From Streptomyces sp. BK340 (GTDB taxonomy: Bacteria > Actinomycetota > Actinomycetes > Streptomycetales > Streptomycetaceae): a DNA stretch of 64,000 bases. Location of the stretch: the NCBI RefSeq assembly GCF_007827595.1, contig NZ_VISR01000030.1:94290-158289 (forward strand). The letters are read 5' to 3'. A program made the translations under genes and the position numbers. How positions within the stretch are numbered: the first letter of the stretch is position 1; each line of letters opens with the position of its first letter. This document shows, in pieces, positions 43,521 through 51,691 of this stretch. The notes below the pieces were generated by a model, which saw only the letters and a list, made by a program, of their open reading frames with translations, was not told where the DNA came from and searched no databases.

Positions 43521-45640
43521 GACAGGGCCTCGGAGGGTTGGGCGGTTGCGTGGTGAGTGTCGGCGGTGGTGCGGTGCTGCTCGGCGGTGGCTCGAAGGCG
43601 CCTGGCCAGCGGCTGGGGTGCGAGGGCGGCGAGCTGGTCGACCCGGTCGGCCTCGTGAAGCAGTTCGCTCGCGTGGCTGTCGAGGCGGACGGCATTCCCG
43701 CAGCCGGGGCGGCAGTCGAACTGGTGCGGGGCGGTTGCGTCGGGGCCCGGTTCGCAGAGTGCGTTGTCTCGCTTGAAGACGCAGATCAGGGAGGCGTTGG
43801 GGTTGTCGAAGAGGACCAGGCCGTCGCGGGCGAGGTAATCCGCGGCCTGTTTGGCGAACTTCTGGGTGATGGTGCGGCCCTCGAACCGTGGTGCCTGAAC
43901 CGAGGCGGTGAAAGCTCGTCGGGCAGCCGGACCGGAGATCTTCTCGCCGGCGGCGAGCCGGTCTCGGAGCCGTGCGGCGGTCTCTGCGGCGGCCAGGGCG
44001 GTCTCGACGTCGAGGACGCTGTGGATACCGCGGCGGCTTCGGCTGCCGTAGCCGCTGGACGTGCGGGCGTCGAGGACGGTGCGCATGTGGCCGTACTGGA
44101 TCGCGAGCGCTACGAGCCCACCAGGTCGACGGGCGATATGCCAAGCCAGTGTCCGACGGAACCGTCCGAGGCCGATGGCGCCGTGTGGGTCCTCGGGTAC
44201 GTACTGATCGTGCAGCGCATGGAGTTCGGCTTCCTGGTTGGCCCAGGTGACGAAGCCCTCGATGTGCTGACTCATGCTGCTGTTCTTCAAGGCGCCACCG
44301 CTCTGACGGCCTCGGGCAAAGTCGTGGTGGGCAGAGGAGAAGAGCAGTTCGCCCTCAGGGACCATGCGCTCGAGAACTCGAAGCGCGCGTACGACCGGGG
44401 CGATCGCGACCCAGGGAACATCCCGTTCCTCGCCGGAGGAGACATGTCGGCCATCGTCGTCAGTGACGTTCTTGTAGTGACGGCTGCGGATGAGATGGCG
44501 GCTTCCGTCCTCGGGGTCGGGGCAGCAGCCAGCCCGCAGCCCCTGTACTTCCTGCGGCCGCATGCCGGTCAGGTAGAGGCAGATGATCATTGCCGCGGTG
44601 GCCAACTGCCGCATCAAGTTCGTGACCTCGTTGAAGTCGAGGTACTCGCGCCACGGCCGGCCGTTGATCCGCCCGGTCACCGGGATCTGGAGTGGGTACG
44701 GCCCTGGCTCGAGCGTGCCGAGCCGATGGCGCTGCCGAAAGCCACTCACCTGGTTGACGCTGCAACCGACGGTGGCAGCGATGAACGTGCTGGCCAGGAC
44801 TGTCCTGCCGCGACTCTCGATTGTCGGCAGCCTTGTTCCTTCGGTGAGCCGGGGCACGAGATAGGTATCCAGCGCATCGAGCCCTGAGGGGGTGCTCGGG
44901 TTGATGGCGGCGAGCTGCTGCATGCGTTGTCTCTCGGCCCAGGCGGCCAGGATGTCGTCAGCGAAGTCGTCGACCATGCGGATGGCCCACATCAGCAGTG
45001 GCCCCATGACCATCGGGTCCAGCGGCTCGGTGGAGTTCTCGCCGGGGTCCTGCGGGGCGGACGAAGGCAGGTAGTTGTCGATGCCTTCCCGTTCCCATGG
45101 GGGTGGGGTGACACCGACGGGCCTGCTGCAGAGTCGATCGAATGCCCACAGGTCGGCAAGCCGGCTCAGCGTCTCCCCGGCGTGGTGCCGGGGCGTCGTG
45201 GTGCTGAAGCGATGCGCGGCATAGGCAGCCCAGTGGTCGTCGGTACAGGCTCGAAGGTCCTTGACGCCTATAGTCTGAAGCCAGCGCCCCAGCCGCATCC
45301 ACTCGTAGCACGTCTCACGCATCTCGCTGGCGGAGCCTCTGGCGCGGGCCCGGATTCCGCGATTCCTTAGGTAGGAAGGCTGCAACTGGCCGTTCAGCAA
45401 GGTCCAGGTCACCTGCTTGATCTGCCCCTCCAGACGGTCTGGGCAGTTCTTCCAATGGATCTTGATCAGGCTGGCGCCGGGCCGGTCGATGAGAGGGCCC
45501 AGCGGCCAGATCGATTCCTGGTAGCGGCCGTTGGGGTTGGCGTTGCCGGGGCTGATCCACTGAGGAAGGACGACGGGACTGTTCGGGGTGGGGACCGGCA
45601 GCAGATGGGGAACGTCGCCGGAGGGAAGGGGCAGATTCAT
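43517..45640 (-). CDS. Tyrosine recombinase, third of the trio
   Basis: 707 residues from ATG 45640, which overlaps the preceding stop by ATGA. An N-terminal SAM-like core-binding region is followed by the catalytic domain with box I YLTGMRPQEVQGLR (Arg) and box II-like GRFRRTLAWHIARRPGG, then QYGHM and a Tyr in TSSGYGSRSR. This is the layout of TnpB-like large recombinases in actinobacteria. A Cys/His cluster (ICVFKRDNALCEPG, FDCRPGCGNAV) near the C-terminus looks zinc-binding and is common in this class. It works with the two other recombinases of the element. Confidence 0.85.
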   Translation of the reverse strand: MNLPLPSGDVPHLLPVPTPNSPVVLPQWISPGNANPNGRYQESIWPLGPLIDRPGASLIKIHWKNCPDRLEGQIKQVTWTLLNGQLQPSYLRNRGIRARARGSASEMRETCYEWMRLGRWLQTIGVKDLRACTDDHWAAYAAHRFSTTTPRHHAGETLSRLADLWAFDRLCSRPVGVTPPPWEREGIDNYLPSSAPQDPGENSTEPLDPMVMGPLLMWAIRMVDDFADDILAAWAERQRMQQLAAINPSTPSGLDALDTYLVPRLTEGTRLPTIESRGRTVLASTFIAATVGCSVNQVSGFRQRHRLGTLEPGPYPLQIPVTGRINGRPWREYLDFNEVTNLMRQLATAAMIICLYLTGMRPQEVQGLRAGCCPDPEDGSRHLIRSRHYKNVTDDDGRHVSSGEERDVPWVAIAPVVRALRVLERMVPEGELLFSSAHHDFARGRQSGGALKNSSMSQHIEGFVTWANQEAELHALHDQYVPEDPHGAIGLGRFRRTLAWHIARRPGGLVALAIQYGHMRTVLDARTSSGYGSRSRRGIHSVLDVETALAAAETAARLRDRLAAGEKISGPAARRAFTASVQAPRFEGRTITQKFAKQAADYLARDGLVLFDNPNASLICVFKRDNALCEPGPDATAPHQFDCRPGCGNAVRLDSHASELLHEADRVDQLAALAPQPLARRLRATAEQHRTTADTHHATAQPSEALS

Positions 45641-47370
45641 GGGTTCAGCTGACCTTTCAGCAGGAGGTCGGCCAATGCGCGGTCGGTGGCGTTGACCCTG
45701 GTCCGGGCCGCAGCCCAAGCCGAGCGACCGATCTTGTCCGCCAGGTCTTCGAGCCTCTGCCAGTGGTCGTGCCAGCGCTGGTGCCACCTGCGCTCGGGAA
45801 TCGCCGACCGAAGGCTCTGGATCTGTTCGTGGAGGAAGGCCAGGCGGGGGTGGTGACCTGGGTGGACATGCGCGTTCGGGCAGGCGAGGCAGAGGAGGAA
45901 ATCGGCTCCACAGCCGCCGTCCGGGGCGGGCCATGCCGTGGTGGTCTCATCCGCGCAATCCGCGGTCGCAGTCTGGCCGTGGGCCGGGTCCGGCTTCTGG
46001 GTGAGATGACCGCCGAAGAAGACCTTCTTCGCCTGGTCCAGAGCTTCGAGCGCGCCGGCCTCGAAGATCTCCTGAGAGGCCTGCCGGACTTTCTGGTCGG
46101 GCAGCACGTAGACGCTCTCGTGGGTCCCCTGTGTCTGCTGGAGAGGTTTGCCCTCACGGGTCACCGTCGTGCGTCGGATCTGCCGGAAGGGCGAGCCGCT
46201 CAGCTTGTGTTCGCTTGCCCAGGACTTCCCGTCGACACCCGAGACACCGAATACGAGCGGACCGATCGTCGAGGGGCGGTCCATGTCCTTGCGCTCGCGC
46301 CCGAGGCGAACTGAGCGGGACGTCATCAAGAGGTCCGTGCCCGGAGCCAGTTGCGCGGCCAGGAGCCGGCCATGGAGGGTGGCCTGCAGTGCCTGTGTGA
46401 TCAATCGCCCCGGCGAGTCGGCCCCGGAATCAGTGATGTTCTCTGTGGAGAACCAGCGGCCGCTTCCAGCCCGGCGCTTCTCGACCTGCACCTGGTAGGT
46501 CACGCTCGTGGTCTCGGCCGCCGAGGGCGCCCGGCTCGGGGCTGGCATCCGGTCGTAGACGGAGAGGTTCCAGCCGAAGCGGTCAGTCAGCAGCACAGCC
46601 AGCGCCGTCAGCTCCGATGGGGTCAGGAACAGTCGGCCCCATGTGTGCTCGGCACCTCGTCCACCCAGCAGGGCGCGGTTGGTGACGGCCATCCGGCCGC
46701 TCGGCAACCGCGTACGCGGAACGTCTCCGACACGAGCCACATGGTCCAGAGTTTCTCCGAGCCGCCATTCACGGCTGCCCTCTTTCAGGGTTCCCGCCCG
46801 CCACCGTTCCAGCAGTTCGGTGTTCTCCCGGATCCTGAGCCAGGCGGTCCGGAACTGGCGGCCTGCGGTGAGCAGGACGTGCTCGCGTTCCGCCTCGTCG
46901 TAGGACTCCCTGACGGGCTTCGGTGCGGGAATGCGACGGGCCAGTTCCTCCGCGACCGGCCCCTCGGCCAGCCGTGGATCGCTGCGGAGCATTCGGTGGA
47001 CCACCCGCAGCGTGGTGCGGCCGGTGTTGCTGCTGATGTTCTGCAGCCGCCAGCGCTTGAACGCGGCGGCATCCAGGCCGGTCAAGTCCTCCGGAGGACT
47101 GTCGAGAACTGAGACGAAGTCGGCGAACACCTTCAGCCTGTTCCAGGCGGATGTGGCGCTGTAGTGGCTGGTCCACCTCGCCTGCTGGGCGGCGAACACC
47201 GCCGCCAGGGAGCGCTGCATCGGTTCCGGGACCGGCAGGTCGGAGAAGTTGAAATCCTTCCCATGGCCCGCCTTGTTGACGATGGTGACCACCATCCCGT
47301 TCGCGGCAAGCGGTGGCACCGCCGAGAACTCGGCCGGTGGCAGGACCGCCCGGCGCCCGCGGCGGCTCAT
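45637..47370 (-). CDS. Recombinase-like partner protein, second of the trio
   Basis: 577 residues. The N-terminal part (about 50-120) resembles a core-binding domain; the catalytic half is divergent. A TGxR box I is not seen (GWNLSVYDRMPAP stands near its place). FRQIRRTTVTREG and THESVYVLPDQ may represent the Arg, His and Tyr of the C-terminal boxes. A Cys/His-rich segment, GGCGADFLLCLACPNAHVHPG, should bind zinc. Start and stop overlap its neighbours by ATGA on both sides. It is likely a structural or regulatory subunit rather than an independent integrase. No better family name could be given from reading. Confidence 0.7.
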   Translation of the reverse strand: MSRRGRRAVLPPAEFSAVPPLAANGMVVTIVNKAGHGKDFNFSDLPVPEPMQRSLAAVFAAQQARWTSHYSATSAWNRLKVFADFVSVLDSPPEDLTGLDAAAFKRWRLQNISSNTGRTTLRVVHRMLRSDPRLAEGPVAEELARRIPAPKPVRESYDEAEREHVLLTAGRQFRTAWLRIRENTELLERWRAGTLKEGSREWRLGETLDHVARVGDVPRTRLPSGRMAVTNRALLGGRGAEHTWGRLFLTPSELTALAVLLTDRFGWNLSVYDRMPAPSRAPSAAETTSVTYQVQVEKRRAGSGRWFSTENITDSGADSPGRLITQALQATLHGRLLAAQLAPGTDLLMTSRSVRLGRERKDMDRPSTIGPLVFGVSGVDGKSWASEHKLSGSPFRQIRRTTVTREGKPLQQTQGTHESVYVLPDQKVRQASQEIFEAGALEALDQAKKVFFGGHLTQKPDPAHGQTATADCADETTTAWPAPDGGCGADFLLCLACPNAHVHPGHHPRLAFLHEQIQSLRSAIPERRWHQRWHDHWQRLEDLADKIGRSAWAAARTRVNATDRALADLLLKGQLNP

Positions 47371-48908
47371 CGAGTGGCCTTCGGCAACCGGTCGACCACC
47401 AGGTCGATGTCCTGAATACCGGCAGACTCCCGCGCGAGCCGCGCGAATACGCCGTCGATGTCCTCCATCCTCCGCTCAGGCCCGTCGGTATCGGCCACCG
47501 CGAGAATCGACTCGAGTTGCAGGTGTGCGACGGGCGCCAGGTAGTGGCGCTTGGTCGTCTCGACGTCCGCGTGCCCGAGGAGTGTCTTGACCAGCCACCA
47601 GGGGTCGCCGAACAGCATCGCGAAGTCGCGGCGGTCTGCCGCGGTCAACCCGAACCGGGCCTCCATCAGCTGATTCAGCACGATCAGCATGTACAGCGCG
47701 AAGGAGTGGCGGGTGGAGTGCGGGGTTGCGTACGGGGTCCTGCCTCTGACCTCGGCGGCTCGAAGGTTCCGGCTCACCTCCCGTTCGCCGGGGGCCAGCA
47801 GCACTTCTTCGCAGCGCAGGTTCGCCGTGGTGAACACCGTGTTCCAGCGGTCCGGCAGCATCGGCAAGCCCTGCTCGGTCAGCCACAGCCATGCGGGCTC
47901 CGGCCCTTCCGGACCCTCGAGGAACAGCCACTGCCGTTCCCTCCAGCCCATATGGGTCACGTACTGGTGGCCGGGGACACCGTTGCGGTCGACCCAGAAG
48001 ACCTGCGGCGCCCGACCCCGGGTCACCTTTGTGATCAGGCGCATCTGCTCAACCTGCTCGTAGCGGCCCATCTGCTGAGCACGTTGCACTGCCCAAGCGC
48101 GTTCCGACTGCACGTAGGTCTCGACCTGCCCCAGGGCGTCCAGCGAGGTGTAGAAGGTCCGGCCGCTCTTCGACCGGGTGACCGCCCCGGCGAGCTGGCC
48201 GTGCAGGTAGCGCCCGTGCTGCAAGCGATGGGCAGGCAGCTCGAACGTAAGCAGCGACCCGCCTTCCTGCCGCCGAAGCCCCGAACTCAGGATGAACTGC
48301 ACGAACGAGGTGTTGCGGGCCTCGGTCCGCGCATCCCATCCCCACATCGGCGCCCCATCGCGGCCATGACCGCGCAGTCCGATGTCCGACCACAGACTCC
48401 ACGTGCGCGGAGTCAGCCACGACACCCGGGCGCTGACCGAGTCGGCCGCCCGGTCCTCCCGCCGGGACGCGTCCACCGGCCGCGGGCTCATCCGCGCCCA
48501 CTTGAACAGACGAGTGAAGGCGGCGGCCTCGCGATTCCACTTCGACCCGCCGATCCGTTCGGGATTCTGGGGAGCGTCGCAGCGCCAGGTCCTGTAGTTC
48601 AACAAGTCCTGCTCGGATGCCCGGCGCCAGTTGATCCCTCGCGACGACAGGAACGTAAGGAGGATCCGAATATCCGTGGCGTAGTTCCGCTTCGTCTCCC
48701 GTGCAAGGAACCGGAAGTGCTTCGAGAGAACAAAGTCCAGCAGATCGGAGTCGATGGTGAAGTCCGGAGCGATGAAGACCGGGTCGCCCGGCAACAAGCC
48801 GATCCGCTCGACCGCTATCGGCAGGTCCTCGACCCCCAACACCCCCGCTTCCGGAAGGTTCCCCCACCGTCCCGGGTCGGGCACCCACACGACATGCCAC
48901 TCACGCAT
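47367..48908 (-). CDS. Tyrosine recombinase/integrase, first of the trio
   Basis: 513 residues from ATG 48908, with GGGAGG upstream and only 21 bp from the right inverted repeat. It has a clear integrase: core-binding domain (TKRNYATDIRILLTFLSSRG, about 70-90), box I SSGLRRQEGGSLL, box II TPHSTRHSFALYML (His-x-x-Arg), and LLGHADVETTKRHYL with the catalytic His and Tyr. All five or six catalytic residues are present, so this is the best candidate for the strand-cutting enzyme. It is the first gene of the mobility operon; its promoter must lie in the terminal repeat region or in the interrupted gene. The role in excision is inferred. Confidence 0.92.
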   Translation of the reverse strand: MREWHVVWVPDPGRWGNLPEAGVLGVEDLPIAVERIGLLPGDPVFIAPDFTIDSDLLDFVLSKHFRFLARETKRNYATDIRILLTFLSSRGINWRRASEQDLLNYRTWRCDAPQNPERIGGSKWNREAAAFTRLFKWARMSPRPVDASRREDRAADSVSARVSWLTPRTWSLWSDIGLRGHGRDGAPMWGWDARTEARNTSFVQFILSSGLRRQEGGSLLTFELPAHRLQHGRYLHGQLAGAVTRSKSGRTFYTSLDALGQVETYVQSERAWAVQRAQQMGRYEQVEQMRLITKVTRGRAPQVFWVDRNGVPGHQYVTHMGWRERQWLFLEGPEGPEPAWLWLTEQGLPMLPDRWNTVFTTANLRCEEVLLAPGEREVSRNLRAAEVRGRTPYATPHSTRHSFALYMLIVLNQLMEARFGLTAADRRDFAMLFGDPWWLVKTLLGHADVETTKRHYLAPVAHLQLESILAVADTDGPERRMEDIDGVFARLARESAGIQDIDLVVDRLPKATR

Positions 48909-48929
48909 AGTTCCGCCTCCCCTGACGCT

Positions 48930-48953
48930 TGAACACATCTAAGCATCAGGGAA
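48930..48953. repeat. Right terminal inverted repeat of the transposon
   Basis: Read inward on the minus strand: TTCCC, 11 bp, TGTGTTCA, matching the left end block for block. It directly abuts the GTGGTG core and lies in front of the first recombinase gene. Confidence 0.75.
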
Positions 48954-49041
48954 GTGGTGGCACTGGTCCTACGGCGACCGCTACTGGGCCCTGGCCACCG
49001 GAGCCGGCAGCGCGATCTACGGGCCGCGCGAACTCGGCTGA
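48954..49041 (+). pseudogene. 3' end of the interrupted D-Ala-D-Ala dipeptidase gene
   Basis: After the core, the frame reads WHWSYGDRYWALATGAG and ends at a TGA (49039-49041). This supplies the last zinc-ligand His of E-W-W-H and the C-terminal helix that the 5' part lacks. It has no start or ribosome-binding site of its own. Joined to the 5' part (40051-40619), the gene is 651 nt long, the normal family length. Confidence 0.93.
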
Positions 49042-49266
49042 CCGGGCACGCCGGCATGTGTCCCCCGAACAGGTGACTTGGGAACTTCTACGCCGGAGCG
49101 GCGAGTTCATCGGGGCAGACGGACGGCGGTGGAACGCCGTGGCGGGTGATGCGAGGTTGACATCGGCCGCCCCTGTCGCCGTCCTCCGGCCGCTTCTACG
49201 CTGTCGTTCGCCGGTGTCCGAGGAATTCGGTCCAGGTTGCCGGAACTTATCGGCCGCCCCAGAAGT

Positions 49267-49284
49267 TTCTACGTTGCTGTAGAA
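49267..49284. promoter_or_regulatory. Inverted repeat TTCTAC-N6-GTAGAA upstream of the TerB gene
   Basis: Perfect 6-bp arms, 54 nt upstream of the TerB start. The half-site CTTCTACG or a close form also occurs near 49083 and 49193 in the same 296-bp intergenic stretch, suggesting a repeated regulator site. No other gene is seen in 49042-49337. Confidence 0.5.
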
Positions 49285-49337
49285 GTTGCTGCAGACGTTG
49301 TCGTCGAGGCATACGACCGTGGATACGAGGAGTTCGC

Positions 49338-49793
49338 ATGGCCCTGTGGGACCGCGTCAAGGAGTCGGCGTCGCAGATGCAGACCCAGTTGGTGGCGAAG
49401 AAGAACGACCTGAAGAGCGGCGCCTTCCGCGACGCGAGCATGGCCATGTGCGCGCTCGTGGCCGCCGCCGACGGCACGATCGACCCGTCGGAGCGGCAGC
49501 GGGTGGCCCAGCTCATCGCGACGAACGAGGTGTTGCAGAACTTCCCGGCCGACGACCTGAGGCGCCGCTTCGAGGAGAACCTGAACAAGCTGACCACCGA
49601 CTTCGACTTCGGCAAGGTGAGCGTGCTGCAGGAGATCGCCAAGGCCAAGAAGAAGCCTGCCGAGGCGCGCGCCGTGGTGCAGATCGGCATCGTCATCGGC
49701 GGCGCGGACGGCGACTTCGACAAGACCGAGCAGGCTGTGGTGCGTGAGGCTTGCTACACGCTCGACCTGCCGCCGCACGAGTTCGACCTCTGA
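49338..49793 (+). CDS. TerB-family tellurite-resistance-like protein
   Basis: 151 residues, all helical, with the TerB metal-binding features: acidic loops AAADGTIDPSE and GGADGDFDKTE, which form the paired Asp/Glu sites. TerB proteins act with TerC/TerD-type membrane partners in stress and phage responses, but none is adjacent here. The ATG has GAGGAG upstream. Repeated TTCTAC half-sites precede it. Confidence 0.88.
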   Translation: MALWDRVKESASQMQTQLVAKKNDLKSGAFRDASMAMCALVAAADGTIDPSERQRVAQLIATNEVLQNFPADDLRRRFEENLNKLTTDFDFGKVSVLQEIAKAKKKPAEARAVVQIGIVIGGADGDFDKTEQAVVREACYTLDLPPHEFDL

Positions 49794-49821
49794 TCCGTCG
49801 CCGGCCGCGAGGATGGAGGGC

Positions 49822-50110
49822 ATGCTCGACGACCTCGACCGTGCCCTCATCCACGCCCTGCACCGGGACGGCCGGGCACCGTTCAGCAGGATCGCCGGGG
49901 TGCTCGGTGTCTCGGCCAGGACGATCGCCCGCCGCTCCCGCCACTGCGCACCGAGGCGGGGGTGCGCGTGGCGGGCCTGCCCGATCCGCACCGGGAAGGG
50001 CGTACACAGTGGCTGGTGCGGCTCACGGCGCCGGCCCGCGAGGTCGCCGAGCCGTCCGCCGGCGATCAGCGGCAGCGCGAACGGCAGGGTGTGGGCGGGG
50101 CCGGACCACT
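49822..50110 (+). pseudogene. Frameshifted, truncated AsnC/Lrp-family regulator
   Basis: The start is good (GGAGGG before ATG 49822) and the helix-turn-helix reads LDDLDRALIHALHRDG to GVLGVSARTIARR. Near 49945 one base is missing: the natural continuation LRTEAGVRVAGLPDPHREG is in the next frame, running to about 50100. The RAM domain then stops short where the lyase gene begins on the other strand, so both a frameshift and loss of the C-terminal domain are present. Confidence 0.75.
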
Positions 50111-50123
50111 GGACGTCGCGAAA

Positions 50124-51668
50124 TCACAACTCGGCCAGTCGTGGCAGGAGTTCGGTGGCCGTCGTGATGTCTCCGGTCAGCGGGCGGTCCTCGGTGCCGG
50201 GCGGGAGCGCGGCGGCCGCGACGCTGAAGGCGGTGACCGCCGGGGGCACCGGACGAAATCGCAACGCCCTTACCGCGAGGACCAGTTCACAGGCGAGAAC
50301 GGTGGCGTACGCGGCGGCGGCACGGCTCGTCTGGCGGGCGGCCTGGCCGGCGAAGCTGGCGGTCTCCTCCAGGCCGTGGGAGAGGACGGCATGGCCGGTC
50401 GAGGCGGGCGCGGCGCAGGAACGCACTTCCGCCAGCGCCGAGTTTGCGGTGTACTCCAGGATCATCGTGCCGGAGCTGCCTGCGGGACCGGAGGCGAGGA
50501 ACGCGGGCAGGCCGGTCAGACCGGGGCGGCCCAGCGCGTTCAGCCGGGCCACGGAGAGCTGGGCGGTCTGCAAGAGGGCGAGGTTCAGGCCGTCGAGGGC
50601 CAGGCCCAGCGGGGCCGCGAAGAAGCCGCCGTGATGGTAGAGCCGGCCGTCGGGGGCGAGGACCGGGTTCTCCGTGGGGCAGTTGATCTCGACCTCGACG
50701 ATCCGGCGCAGCGCCTCACAGGCCTCCAGCGTGGCGCCGTGCACCTGCGGAAAGGCCCGGAAGCCGAAGGGATCCTGGATCCGGCGCCCCGAGGTGACCG
50801 GCCGATCGGGCATCCCCAGCAGCCGCCGCACCTCGGCGGCCGCCCGCGCCGGACCGGGGTAGGGCCGCAGGGCATGCACCGGAGCGGCGTACGCCTCCGG
50901 CGCCCCGGAGACGGCCGCGAGCGAGAGCGCGGCAACCGCATGCGTGGCCCGCGACAGCACGTCCACCTCGTGCCAGGCGAGCCCGGCCTGCCCGAGGGCG
51001 AGCGCGTTGCTGCTCAGCAACGCCAGCGCGTCGCCCGACCGAAGCGTGACGGGGGCCGGGAGCCCGGGCGGGGACTCGACGGGGCGGAGCTGCGCAGGGC
51101 TGGGTTCGCCGGACCGCGCCACGGCAGAACCGGGGCCGGCGGGAAGCACCCAAGGCCGCTCCCCCAGCAACGTCAACCCCGTCTGTGCCAGGGCCGTCAG
51201 GTCGCCCGTGCCGATGCCGCCGTATTCGTTGACGGCCGGGTGGACGCGCAGCCGGAGGGCCTCGGTGAGGGCCGTGACGAAGGAGGGGTGGATGCCGGAG
51301 CCGCCGGCCAGGAGCTGATTGGCCCGGACGGTGAGCATCGCGCGGATCTGGCGGGGCGGCAGGAGGGGGCCCGCGCCTCCCGCATGGCTGCGCAGGATCC
51401 GCAGGCCGTGGGCACTCTCGTCGGCGGGGGCGACGGGAACCGAGCGGTGGGCGCCGACGCCGGTGCCACGGCCGTACCAACGGCCGCCCGCGGCGAGGCG
51501 GTCGGCCTGCTCGCGGGTGCGGTGCAGCCGGTCCAGGGCCGACGGGTCCAGGTCGGGTTCGGCCGTGGCGTCGGCGAGCCGGACCAGGTCCGGCAGGGAC
51601 AGGGCCGTCCCGTCCAGCACGACGCGGGTGTCCCCGGCCTCCGGGGGCACCCGCGTCGTCGGGTCCAC
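50124..51668 (-). CDS. Aromatic amino acid ammonia-lyase/mutase-like protein with altered MIO motif
   Basis: 514 residues, the normal size for histidine/phenylalanine/tyrosine ammonia-lyases. The catalytic Tyr loop is WYGRGTGVGAHRS, and later blocks (PVTLRSGDALALLSSNALAL, VEVEINCPTENP) follow the family. The MIO prosthetic group normally forms from Ala-Ser-Gly followed by Asp-Leu; here the sequence is GGIGTGDL, so Gly-Thr-Gly replaces it. Whether MIO can form is unclear. The gene lies immediately downstream of the osmoprotectant-binding lipoprotein gene (23 bp) on the same strand. Substrate unknown. Confidence 0.82.
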   Translation of the reverse strand: MDPTTRVPPEAGDTRVVLDGTALSLPDLVRLADATAEPDLDPSALDRLHRTREQADRLAAGGRWYGRGTGVGAHRSVPVAPADESAHGLRILRSHAGGAGPLLPPRQIRAMLTVRANQLLAGGSGIHPSFVTALTEALRLRVHPAVNEYGGIGTGDLTALAQTGLTLLGERPWVLPAGPGSAVARSGEPSPAQLRPVESPPGLPAPVTLRSGDALALLSSNALALGQAGLAWHEVDVLSRATHAVAALSLAAVSGAPEAYAAPVHALRPYPGPARAAAEVRRLLGMPDRPVTSGRRIQDPFGFRAFPQVHGATLEACEALRRIVEVEINCPTENPVLAPDGRLYHHGGFFAAPLGLALDGLNLALLQTAQLSVARLNALGRPGLTGLPAFLASGPAGSSGTMILEYTANSALAEVRSCAAPASTGHAVLSHGLEETASFAGQAARQTSRAAAAYATVLACELVLAVRALRFRPVPPAVTAFSVAAAALPPGTEDRPLTGDITTATELLPRLAEL

Positions 51669-51691
51669 GGTCGCGTCCGCGCCGCGGTGGG

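Larger units (their letters stand above)
40620..48953. mobile_element. 8.34-kb Tn554/recombinase-trio-like transposon inserted in a dipeptidase gene
   Basis: The element plus one core copy is 8,340 bp. It begins and ends with the imperfect inverted repeat TTCCC-N11-TGTGTTCA, directly beside the 6-bp core. Contents from right to left: three tyrosine-recombinase-type genes and a small TnpC/DUF6262 gene, all overlapping by ATGA on the minus strand, then an MFS exporter (plus) and its divergent ArsR-type regulator (minus). Removing it rejoins a complete 216-codon D-Ala-D-Ala dipeptidase. The recombinase genes look less G/C-biased at third positions than the flanks. Tn554 and RIT elements are the nearest known types: multiple tyrosine recombinases and a short core. 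Confidence 0.92.
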
